Positions 15,010 through 22,597 of a stretch of 26,785 nucleotides of DNA are shown in pieces. This stretch comes from Candidatus Albibeggiatoa sp. nov. BB20. Lineage in GTDB: Bacteria; Pseudomonadota; Gammaproteobacteria; Beggiatoales; Beggiatoaceae. Location of the stretch: positions 1 to 26,785 of the forward strand of contig JADGDW010000046.1 of the NCBI GenBank assembly GCA_016744725.1. The letters run 5' to 3'. Made by a program: the position numbers and the translations under genes. The notes beneath the pieces are model-generated. The model saw only the letters and a list, made by a program, of their open reading frames with translations, did not search any database and was not told the DNA's origin. Position 1 is the stretch's first letter, and every line of letters starts with the position of its first letter.

Positions 15010-15819
15010 ATGAATCCCAACGCACGTATCTTATATATTCCTCATGGTGGTGGGCCTTTGCCTTTACTCAAAATGGGAAAAAAACCTCATCAAGCGATGA
15101 TTGATTTTTTACAAGGTATTAGCACAGGGTTGAAAAAGCCAGAAGCGATTTTAGTGATTAGTGCGCATTGGGAAGCCCGCTTGCCAACCATTACCAGCGG
15201 TGTACAGCCTGATTTGGTCTATGATTATTATGGATTTCCTCCTGAAGCATACGATATTACCTATCCAGCAACAGGCCAGCCTGAGCTAGCAACAAAAGTA
15301 TATCAATTATTACAAACCCATCACATTGAAGCCAAATTAGATGCGCAACGCGGATTCGATCACGGTTTGTTTGTTCCTTTAAAAATCATGTATCCTGATG
15401 CTGATATTCCCTGTATTCAGTTATCACTTGTAGCAGGTTTAGACCCTAAACAGCATATTGAAATAGGGCAAGCTTTGGCAAAATTACAACATGAAAATAT
15501 ATTAATAATCGGTTCTGGTTTTTCATTTCATAATATTCAAGCAATGTTGGATGCTAACAGTCCAGAGCTTGTTAATGAACAAAATGAGGCATTTCATGAC
15601 TGGCTGGTTAATGTATGCACTAATACTGATTTATCTGAAACAGAACGAGCGCAAAAGCTGATTGATTGGGAAAATGCCCCTTTTGCACATATTTGTCATC
15701 CTAGAGCAGAGCATTTAATTCCCTTACATCTGTGTATGGGTTTATCCAATAATAGAGCGGCTCAAGTGGTTTTTGATGATAATGTTTCAGGTAAAAGAAC
15801 CTGTGCTTTTGCTTGGTAA
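15010..15819 (+). CDS. DODA-type extradiol ring-cleaving dioxygenase
   Basis: 269-residue member of the class III extradiol dioxygenases related to E. coli YgiD and plant 4,5-DOPA dioxygenase. The metal-binding histidines are recognisable in IPHGGGP (N-terminus), ISAHWEA and the catalytic FDHGLFVPL loop. Further family blocks are YDYYGFPPEAYDITYPATG, GSGFSFHN and HPRAEHLIPLH. The protein is cytoplasmic and opens catechol-type rings; the natural substrate in bacteria is uncertain. It is a single gene with a weak GTGAGAATC ribosome region, and no other aromatic-degradation gene lies nearby. Confidence 0.9.
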   Translation: MNPNARILYIPHGGGPLPLLKMGKKPHQAMIDFLQGISTGLKKPEAILVISAHWEARLPTITSGVQPDLVYDYYGFPPEAYDITYPATGQPELATKVYQLLQTHHIEAKLDAQRGFDHGLFVPLKIMYPDADIPCIQLSLVAGLDPKQHIEIGQALAKLQHENILIIGSGFSFHNIQAMLDANSPELVNEQNEAFHDWLVNVCTNTDLSETERAQKLIDWENAPFAHICHPRAEHLIPLHLCMGLSNNRAAQVVFDDNVSGKRTCAFAW

Positions 15820-15834
15820 ATTATTAAAAATAAT
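15820..15834. terminator. Weak AT-rich hairpin after the dioxygenase gene
   Basis: ATTATT (15820-15825) and AATAAT (15829-15834) form a 6-base A/T stem with a 3-base loop, followed by GCTTTTTATTT. It is a weak terminator candidate at best. The remaining bases to 15963 show nothing else. Confidence 0.25.
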
Positions 15835-15963
15835 GCTTTTTATTTAAAATTTCAAGGAGTAGAAAACTTGTTTTGCGAGTAATCCTCTGATATTCAGTTA
15901 GCACTACTTTTCACAAAGCTACCCATAAAATGTGATGTTAACGACTTTATTATTATTTCCTGT

Positions 15964-18408
15964 TTATTCTAGAACCTGAGCTAAATAATTCTCTCGGTAT
16001 TTTTGCACCATATCGTAAATAATTTCAACGTCAAAGTTTTGCGCTAAGCGATTTAATTTACGTATAAAAGGACAATTTTTATCAGTTTGACTTAAGTCGT
16101 CTAATAAATCTAAAATGCCCGATACATCTCCTTGTAAACTTAAATCTTCTAATTCATCAATCTGTTGATGCGATAGAATACAATCTAAAGCAACAGCACC
16201 ATTTTCGCATGGCACGTCTTCATTGTTTGGATGAATATATTTTGTTTCGTAAAGCCACTCAATATCTAAATAATCTTGCAAAATAGTAAATAATTCTGCT
16301 TGGTGGACTGGTTTAGGCAAGAATTCATTACAGCCTGCTTTTTTACTTTCTTGCTGATGAGTTTCAAATACACTCGCAGATACTGCAATAATGGCCAAGC
16401 CATCAAATAATTCGGGTAACTCTCTTATTTTTCTAGTGTATTCAAACCCATCAACGATAGGCATAACCAAATCAACTAACACCAAATCAGGTTGGATTTC
16501 TAAACTTACCTTGATAGCTTGTTCGCCATTTTCCGCTTCAGCAATAGTAAATCCTAATGGTTTTAGCAGTTCACATAAAATAAAACGTTCTTCTGCTTTA
16601 TCGTCAATGACCAGTATTTTTTGATTATGTCCCTCATAACCAATAATGATTTTTTGTTCTTGTTTTGCTTCAATATTAAGCGTTTCAACTTGGCTAAATT
16701 CTAATTCAAACCAGAAATGACTGCCTGTACCTAGCGTGCTTTCAACTTGTAATTTCCCGCCCATCATATCAACCAGTTTACGAGTAATAGGCAATCCTAA
16801 GCCTGTACCTTCAGCTTTTGCTGTTAAATGCTCTCCAACCTGCTGAAAAGGATTGAATATTTTATCTATATCCTCAGCTTTGATACCTATTCCTGTATCT
16901 TTGATATGAAATGATATTTTGGACTCTTTGGCTTCAACCGCTAAGCTAACACAACCCTTATCAGTGAACTTAACTGAGTTGCCAATTAAGTTAATCAGAA
17001 TTTGGCGTAAACGTTTTTCATCAGTCTCAATCCATTGTGGTAATTGAGAAACAGGCTCATAAATAAATGCGATACCTTTTTGTTGTGCCCGAATATTAAA
17101 CAGTTCACCTACACTTTGTAATAAGTCAGGTAAATTGGCTTTTGTTTCCATCAGCTCTAAACGTTCCGCTTCAATTTTTGATAAGTCCAATACATCATTA
17201 ATTAGGGTCAATAAATAATCCCCACTGCGTTGAATAATATTAATCCCTTCCAATTGGCGTTTATTCAATTCTTTATCTCGCATCAAGATTTGAGCATAAC
17301 CTAAAATACCATTGAGCGGGGTTCGTAATTCATGACTCATATTAGCGAGAAAAGAACTTTTTGCATGGTTGGCTGATTCTGCTTGTTCTTTGGCTTTGCC
17401 TAGTGAATTCATGGCTTGTTCAGCAATATTTTTAGCTTTATCCAAGCTGGCTACGATATGAAATATTTGGTAATAGGAAAAAATGATGACAGCAATACTA
17501 ATAATGGAAAGGATAAATACTAAAAAGCTCAGCTCGCGCCAAAATCCTGCTTCAATACGTGTATCATGTTGTTCATAAAGCTCAATAATAAACTCTTGTT
17601 TGGAGGATTCCACTAAGTCATCTAAATTAATCAGGGTTCTATGTAGCTCAATATGTTTCGGGTCGATTTTATGCAAGTGTTCATCACTATCAGTGTCGCC
17701 ATGGTTTTCGTTTAAGTCACGCTGATATTCTTCGTGTGATATTTCCGTTTTGTATGAATGAGCTTCAGAATCTGTTAATTTTTGATGGTGTTGGGAATCG
17801 AAAATATGACCATTAGAATGAATCAAAATGCGTAAATTATGGGTTTGAATATAATTATGCAAATAGAGCTTTTTCAAATCAAAGCCAACTGCAACCACAC
17901 CTGCTGCTCCATGAATTTCTGCCTGAAGGCGATGCCATACAATAAGCACAAGTTTATTATTATAAAGCTCAATACTGGGCTTAGTGTCAACTAGGGTTTT
18001 ATGCAGTAAGACCTTTGAGTATAATTCATCGGGAATCCCAAACACGCTTGTGTCACTGGTTTGAATAATAATATTCCCATTAGGGCTATAAATATTAATA
18101 ATGCCAAAATCCATCGCTTCGTAAAAAGGGATGATTAAATCCAGTAATGTATCTCTATCTCCTATTAATAATCCATTTATCACACGCCAATCTTGAGCCA
18201 GAAATTGAGCCAGTTTCTCAAGCTTGAATATGATTTCTTTGGTTGCAGTTTTGATTTCTATAGTATGAGTATTATTATGGTACTCATGCTGTTGCTCAAA
18301 AATTCTATAATGCAATACCGAAATATAACTGATTGCAACACCAATGAGTAACGTAATTACAATCGTTGGAATTAGTAACTTTATTTTGAGGCTACCCATT
18401 TGAGACAT
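15964..18408 (-). CDS. Membrane hybrid histidine kinase/response regulator
   Basis: 814-residue hybrid sensor kinase. Layout from the chosen ATG: transmembrane helix 1 (about 8-30); a periplasmic sensor of about 260 residues containing a very His/Asp-rich stretch (about 205-260); transmembrane helix 2 (about 290-315); HisKA with phospho-His 359 in MSHELRTPLNG; a HATPase domain (ETDEKRLRQILINLIGNSVKF, then DTGIGI and GTGLGL); a receiver with phospho-Asp 646 in LVDLVMP and the Lys of FLPKP; and a C-terminal helical tail of about 100 residues without an obvious HPt histidine. The ATG at 18408 is chosen over an in-frame GTG at 18417 because GAGGTGAGGG lies right before it. It follows the PhnD-like gene by about 70 bases on the same strand, so that binding protein is the likely signal input. 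Output must go to an unlinked regulator. Confidence 0.92.
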   Translation of the reverse strand: MSQMGSLKIKLLIPTIVITLLIGVAISYISVLHYRIFEQQHEYHNNTHTIEIKTATKEIIFKLEKLAQFLAQDWRVINGLLIGDRDTLLDLIIPFYEAMDFGIINIYSPNGNIIIQTSDTSVFGIPDELYSKVLLHKTLVDTKPSIELYNNKLVLIVWHRLQAEIHGAAGVVAVGFDLKKLYLHNYIQTHNLRILIHSNGHIFDSQHHQKLTDSEAHSYKTEISHEEYQRDLNENHGDTDSDEHLHKIDPKHIELHRTLINLDDLVESSKQEFIIELYEQHDTRIEAGFWRELSFLVFILSIISIAVIIFSYYQIFHIVASLDKAKNIAEQAMNSLGKAKEQAESANHAKSSFLANMSHELRTPLNGILGYAQILMRDKELNKRQLEGINIIQRSGDYLLTLINDVLDLSKIEAERLELMETKANLPDLLQSVGELFNIRAQQKGIAFIYEPVSQLPQWIETDEKRLRQILINLIGNSVKFTDKGCVSLAVEAKESKISFHIKDTGIGIKAEDIDKIFNPFQQVGEHLTAKAEGTGLGLPITRKLVDMMGGKLQVESTLGTGSHFWFELEFSQVETLNIEAKQEQKIIIGYEGHNQKILVIDDKAEERFILCELLKPLGFTIAEAENGEQAIKVSLEIQPDLVLVDLVMPIVDGFEYTRKIRELPELFDGLAIIAVSASVFETHQQESKKAGCNEFLPKPVHQAELFTILQDYLDIEWLYETKYIHPNNEDVPCENGAVALDCILSHQQIDELEDLSLQGDVSGILDLLDDLSQTDKNCPFIRKLNRLAQNFDVEIIYDMVQKYRENYLAQVLE

Positions 18409-18481
18409 AACCCTCACCTCTTTTACTCTCTAAATTTATCAATGATATTGAGTGAATAAATAGGCAAGGATTATGCACAAA

Positions 18482-19393
18482 TTAATCTTCAATTGTTGCT
18501 TCCATCTCCGCCACTTTACGTGCGGCATCATAAAATTCCGTTGGACGTACAACAAACCCATCAGCTGGAATATGTTCCAGTAATTTAGCATCAATATGAG
18601 GTAAAACTTGCTGCATTTTGGTGTAAATTTCTGCTGGTAAACTTGGATGTGCAACTAACAGTACATTTGGAATCGGAGATGTTCTCGCAATAGATTTAAA
18701 TATATCGCCATGCTTTTTCTTTGATTCCCTCCAGTTATATTCCCAGGTTACACCTGCTGCAATACTACCTGCCTTAATAGCATCAGTGACATTGGGGTGT
18801 GAGCCCAAAAAGAAGACTTGGCTAAAATAATGCTGATAATCAATGCCTGCCTCTTTGAGCAAAACATTAGGATAACGATAACCACTGGAAGATTCTTTGC
18901 GTACGAAGCCAAAAGATTTATCTTGCAAATCAGCAAGACTATTTATTGCTTGGTTGTCTTTTAAAGTCAAAATATGACCATAATAAGAGTCAGCAAGTAC
19001 AACATTATCCTTACTCCATTGTAAAGCCGTCACAATCGGTCTGATTTCAGGTAATTTTTGTTCTACAGTGACATAACTAATTGCACCTATTTCAGCAACA
19101 TGCAAGACTCCTTGTTCTAATTGCTTTTCTAGGTCTTTATAGGTTTTTGCAGTAATCAAGACAAATTGACAACCTACTTGTTCTGTCAACCAATTTAATA
19201 ATGGTGCGTAATCTTTACGGATTTGATTAAATTTACGGGTTTTCTGCCAAGGTGGTATACCAAACCGACATTCTGGCAGCTTGCTTGTGTCTGATTCAAT
19301 CTCAACTTCTGCTGAAGATGCTATAAAACTGATGGAACTCATGCCAATGAGTAATAAGAATAATGGAGTAAATAGCATTTTTTTTAACAACAT
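18482..19393 (-). CDS. PhnD-like periplasmic binding protein, probable sensor partner of the kinase
   Basis: 303-residue exported substrate-binding protein of the phosphate/phosphite/phosphonate (PhnD) group. A Sec signal (about 1-28) is followed by CRFGIPPWQKTRKF, the TYKDLEKQLEQGVLHVAEIGAISYV segment and the SSSGYRYPNVLL block, all usual in PhnD-type proteins. No ABC permease or ATPase gene is nearby. The only partner is the hybrid kinase immediately downstream, so it probably delivers ligand information to the kinase, in the manner of TorT with TorS. This function is inference from gene order. A clear AAGGAGC ribosome site precedes the ATG. Ligand unknown; phosphonate cannot be assumed. 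Confidence 0.85.
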   Translation of the reverse strand: MLLKKMLFTPLFLLLIGMSSISFIASSAEVEIESDTSKLPECRFGIPPWQKTRKFNQIRKDYAPLLNWLTEQVGCQFVLITAKTYKDLEKQLEQGVLHVAEIGAISYVTVEQKLPEIRPIVTALQWSKDNVVLADSYYGHILTLKDNQAINSLADLQDKSFGFVRKESSSGYRYPNVLLKEAGIDYQHYFSQVFFLGSHPNVTDAIKAGSIAAGVTWEYNWRESKKKHGDIFKSIARTSPIPNVLLVAHPSLPAEIYTKMQQVLPHIDAKLLEHIPADGFVVRPTEFYDAARKVAEMEATIED

Positions 19394-19609
19394 ACAGTGC
19401 TCCTTGGCGATAAAAAGACAGCAGCTTAATAAGCAATAATATACCTACTGAAAATATTTTATTCCTATAAATTAGCTCAGTTATCTGAATTTTGCTTAAC
19501 CTTTGTCATAAAATGCATATATTAAACTAAAAGGTTTGACCCTTTATGGATGGGTTTTGCCACTCAAATAAACATGTTACATTGGGTAACAAATTTGGAA
19601 ACTCAGCTT

Positions 19610-19816
19610 ATGAAAAGCTTAACAGAATATCCTGTTGAGGAACTCAAATTGATCTATCATTTGTTACACACACAAATGCCTCAACATACACAGCTTATTG
19701 GTTCTGATCTGTTACAAGATTTGCAAGACTATTTATTACAGCAAGCAAGAGACGACGGTGTTGATGTTGCTGTCCATAAGCAATGGAATAGTTGGCTACA
19801 ACCAAGTGAGCAGTGA
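19610..19816 (+). CDS. Small protein of unknown function upstream of aat
   Basis: 68-residue, mostly helical, charged protein with a regular YPVEELKLIYHLLHTQMPQHTQL segment and no membrane helix or signal. I do not recognise a family. The ATG at 19610 is preferred over upstream in-frame ATGs (19550, 19574) because GGAAA lies 9 bases before it. The stop is separated from the aat start by a single base, so translation of the two is almost certainly coupled, which argues that this is a real gene. Confidence 0.6.
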   Translation: MKSLTEYPVEELKLIYHLLHTQMPQHTQLIGSDLLQDLQDYLLQQARDDGVDVAVHKQWNSWLQPSEQ

Positions 19817-19817
19817 A

Positions 19818-20561
19818 ATGCGTAGACCTTATTGGATTCCTTTTAACTCAGACCCTTATGATTTTCCACCTGTTGAACATGCGTTGGAACACCCTGATGG
19901 TTTATTAGCCATTGGAGGTGATTTGTCAATGAAGCGATTGCTGGTGGCGTATCGTAAAGGGATTTTTCCATGGTTTAGTGATGAAGAACCGATTTTATGG
20001 TGGTCGCCTAGTGAAAGAATGGTATTGTTTCCAGAGCACTTGCATATTTCTCGTAGTTTAAAGAAAACGCTACGTAAGCAAACATTTGAAGTCACTTTTG
20101 ACCAATGCTTTACTGAGGTGATTCAACATTGCGCAGGGCCTCGTCGTCGTCAGCAAGGCACTTGGATTACACAAGAGATGCTGAATGCTTATAGCAATTT
20201 ACATGAACATCAATACGCCCATTCTGTTGAAATATGGTATGACGGTGAGTTAGTTGGTGGTTTGTACGGTGTTGCGATAGGAAAAGTATTCTATGGTGAA
20301 TCGATGTTTGCGCTAATGGCCGACGCATCAAAAGTGGCTTTTGTCTATTTTTCCCGTCAATTACAACGTTGGGGCTATGAATTGGTAGATTGTCAGGTTT
20401 ACACAAATCATTTAGATAGTTTGGGTGCAGTCGAGATTGCACGCGAAGATTATACAAAATTATTGGATCATCTGTGCCCATTACAAGGTTATAACGATCA
20501 ATGGGTGTTTGATGATTTAGGCTGGGAAGCACAGACAGGAGGTTTGAGCTATGGGAGTTAA
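19818..20561 (+). CDS. aat: Leucyl/phenylalanyl-tRNA-protein transferase
   Basis: 247-residue cytoplasmic enzyme that adds Leu or Phe from aminoacyl-tRNA to proteins with N-terminal Arg or Lys, marking them for ClpS/ClpAP degradation. The family signature is clear: FPPVEHALEHPDGLLAIGGDLS, a YRKGIFPWFSDEEPILWWSPSERMVL block, CAGPRRRQQGTWIT and GGLYGVAIGKVFYGESMF. The start follows the preceding gene's stop by one base. A longer open frame extends upstream out of frame with that gene, but MRRPYWIPF is the natural N-terminus. It overlaps bpt by 11 bases. Confidence 0.95.
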   Translation: MRRPYWIPFNSDPYDFPPVEHALEHPDGLLAIGGDLSMKRLLVAYRKGIFPWFSDEEPILWWSPSERMVLFPEHLHISRSLKKTLRKQTFEVTFDQCFTEVIQHCAGPRRRQQGTWITQEMLNAYSNLHEHQYAHSVEIWYDGELVGGLYGVAIGKVFYGESMFALMADASKVAFVYFSRQLQRWGYELVDCQVYTNHLDSLGAVEIAREDYTKLLDHLCPLQGYNDQWVFDDLGWEAQTGGLSYGS

Positions 20562-21270
20562 GGAACTCAGTTTATATGCAACGCCACCCCATGATTGTAG
20601 TTATTTAGACTATCAGGAGGCGACCACTGTATTTGTTGATCCTTACCTTCCTATCGATACAATGTTATATAAAAAATTAGCGGCATACGGTTTTCGGCGT
20701 AGTGGAGAATATGTGTATCGTCCACAATGTGAATCTTGTCATGCCTGTGTTGCCGTGCGTTTGCCCGTCAATGAGTTTAAACCACGTCGGGTTCAAAAAC
20801 GGATTTGGAATAAAAACCAAGATTTAAAAATAACGGTACAGCCTACTACATTTAAAGATGAGCATTTTAAACTCTATTCTCGTTATTTAGCCTCACGCCA
20901 TCAAGGTGCAGGCATGGATAATCCTAGCCCAACTGATTATTTAGAGTTTTTATCCAGCTCATGGTCAAAAACTTTTTTTTATGAATTTCATTTACAAGAT
21001 AAGTTGTTAGCAGTTGCGGTAGTTGATGTATTTGAAAATGGATTATCTGCAGTTTATACGTTTTTTGACCCTGATTTTAACCAACGTAGTTTAGGCGCGT
21101 ATGCAATTTTATTTGAAATTGATTTGGCTAAAAAACTGGGTTTAGACTATGTATATTTAGGCTATTGGATCGAGGAATGTCGCAAAATGGCCTATAAAAC
21201 TGATTATCAGCCTTTAGAATATTACGTGGGCAATCACTGGCAGAAACAACCAGCAAACATTGCAATATAA
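20551..21270 (+). CDS. bpt: Aspartate/glutamate leucyltransferase (arginyltransferase family)
   Basis: 239-residue enzyme of the bacterial ATE family that adds Leu to N-terminal Asp or Glu in the N-degron pathway. It carries the Cys motif CESCHACVAVR, the FRRSGEYVYRPQC block that precedes it, YTFFDPDFNQRSLGAYAIL and YLGYWIEECRKMAYK. The start overlaps the end of aat and is preceded by a strong GGAGG. The aat-bpt pairing is common in gammaproteobacteria and gives the cell both branches of the leucylation pathway from one transcript. Confidence 0.95.
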   Translation: MGVKELSLYATPPHDCSYLDYQEATTVFVDPYLPIDTMLYKKLAAYGFRRSGEYVYRPQCESCHACVAVRLPVNEFKPRRVQKRIWNKNQDLKITVQPTTFKDEHFKLYSRYLASRHQGAGMDNPSPTDYLEFLSSSWSKTFFYEFHLQDKLLAVAVVDVFENGLSAVYTFFDPDFNQRSLGAYAILFEIDLAKKLGLDYVYLGYWIEECRKMAYKTDYQPLEYYVGNHWQKQPANIAI

Positions 21271-21319
21271 GCAAGTTCATTCTATTTTAGATATTAGACT
21301 AAGCCAACATTAAATTAAT

Positions 21320-21766
21320 ATGGACGAACAAGCATACAAAAGCACTTTTCACGAAATTAATCAATTTCCCTGTCCTTTTGGCAAAGCGATGTTAAGTAGT
21401 CGTTGCGCCTGTGAAAAATTCCAAAAGTTAAATCTTGCTGAACGTGAAGCTGCTGCTTGTATCAGTCCTCAAGCTCATGCTTTATGTGAATATTTATTAG
21501 AATTATTGTATTTAAAAACACGGTTTGCACTTGGTATTGTGGATTTAGATGAGCCAATTCCTCATGCTAAAGCAATGCGCACTCAATGTGGCAGTATTTT
21601 AGGTTTACGTGAATTACTTAAAATAAAACGTTCTGAACAATATGAAGTAGATAATATTTACGGATTAATTCAATCAGCGATTGAAGCGTATGAAAGTTTG
21701 GATAAATTGCCATTTAGCGAAATTGTTACTTATGTGCGTCAATATAAAGTACGGCGTAAAAAATGA
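21320..21766 (+). CDS. Cys-rich protein of unknown function downstream of bpt
   Basis: 148-residue soluble protein that I cannot assign. Its N-terminal third holds five cysteines in the pattern C18-x10-C29-x-C31-x15-C47-x8-C56, with CPFGKAML at the first and RCACEKF at the second and third; one more lies near residue 90 (RTQCGSILGLREL). This density in a cytoplasmic protein suggests an iron-sulfur cluster or zinc site. It follows bpt by 49 bases on the same strand, so it may share its transcript. No strong ribosome site is visible before the ATG. The C-terminus is basic (YKVRRKK). Confidence 0.7.
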   Translation: MDEQAYKSTFHEINQFPCPFGKAMLSSRCACEKFQKLNLAEREAAACISPQAHALCEYLLELLYLKTRFALGIVDLDEPIPHAKAMRTQCGSILGLRELLKIKRSEQYEVDNIYGLIQSAIEAYESLDKLPFSEIVTYVRQYKVRRKK

Positions 21767-21953
21767 GTTTTCGGGGCGGGCTTGTATCAATATTTTTAGA
21801 AAAAACTAAACGAATCCATTAGACTTATTTCAAGTAATAAAATCAGTAAGTTACAAAAATAGCTTAGACAAAAAATCAAAGACTTAGGTTATATTTAAAT
21901 AATCTATATTTGTAAGTTATTATTTTATATAGATGAACTATGGGGCAACTCTA

Positions 21954-22445
21954 TTACTCAATCACATGCACTTTTGTACCCACATCTACCATATCAAACA
22001 ATTGCACCACATCCGTATTACGCGTTCGGATACAACCATGGGACTCTGCTAACCCCATTTGGCAATGATCTGGACAACCATGAATATAAATAAAACGTCG
22101 TAAAGTATCCACCGTGCCATAACGATTTTTGTGTGGTTCAAGCCCGCCAAGCCATAAAATACGGGTCAAAATCCAGTCTCGTTGTGGGTATTGGGCATTT
22201 AATGCAGGCGTGTAAATTTCTCCGGTTGCTCTTCGGCCGACAAATACACTATTTTCTGGATGATCTGCCCCAATCTTAGCTTTAATCTTCAGCCAACCGC
22301 GTGGTGTACAATCCGTATTTTGTACTTCACCCACTCCATTTTTAGCTGTAGAAATAGAGCATTCAAGCAAAATGACTTGCCGATCCCAAACCGTTAAACG
22401 TTGAGATTGGGTATTAATTTCAATATATGGAGCGTCTGGAATCAT
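21954..22445 (-). CDS. L,D-transpeptidase (YkuD domain)
   Basis: 163-residue YkuD-domain protein, of the enzymes that form 3-3 cross-links in peptidoglycan or attach proteins to it. The catalytic signature is complete: IHGCPDH and, 10 residues on, ESHGCIRTRN with the nucleophilic Cys. No signal peptide or membrane anchor can be seen, since the protein begins MIPDAPYIEINTQSQRLTV, directly in the domain. The ATG at 22445 is chosen over a TTG six bases upstream; neither has a strong ribosome site. It is a single gene, downstream of the Ig/OmpA envelope operon on the same strand. The lack of an export signal is odd for a periplasmic enzyme. Confidence 0.88.
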   Translation of the reverse strand: MIPDAPYIEINTQSQRLTVWDRQVILLECSISTAKNGVGEVQNTDCTPRGWLKIKAKIGADHPENSVFVGRRATGEIYTPALNAQYPQRDWILTRILWLGGLEPHKNRYGTVDTLRRFIYIHGCPDHCQMGLAESHGCIRTRNTDVVQLFDMVDVGTKVHVIE

Positions 22446-22517
22446 TATCAATGGTAATTACCTATAGTGTTTTTATTCATTGTAATACTTTGATTTTAAT
22501 GGCTTATAATATTAGTA

Positions 22518-22542
22518 TGATAAGTATTTTGGAATATTATCA
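22518..22542 (-). other. Compact hairpin between the OmpA-lipoprotein and L,D-transpeptidase genes
   Basis: TGATAA-G-TATT (22518-22528) pairs with AATA-TTATCA (22533-22542) around a TTGG loop, a 10-pair stem with one bulged G. No T-run follows on either side. It could be an mRNA end, an attenuator or an operator in front of the transpeptidase gene. Confidence 0.35.
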
Positions 22543-22597
22543 ATTACATTCTATCCAATGCAATTGATAATTTAATTCTAAACCAGATTATTAGTAC

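Noticed and set aside
18409..18417. GTG start for the hybrid kinase
   Set aside because: The strong GAGGTGAGGG ribosome site overlaps this GTG and fits the ATG at 18408.
18439..18654. Minus-strand open frame of 71 codons over the end of the PhnD-like gene
   Set aside because: It overlaps the confident coding frame and has no protein-like features or ribosome site.
18482..19393. Calling the PhnD-like protein a phosphonate transporter component
   Set aside because: No permease or ATPase gene is present and the neighbour is a kinase; ligand specificity cannot be read from the sequence.
19698..19817. Longer aat reading frame starting at 19698
   Set aside because: The extra 40 residues overlap the small upstream gene in another frame and are not aat-like; the family N-terminus is MRRPYWIPF.
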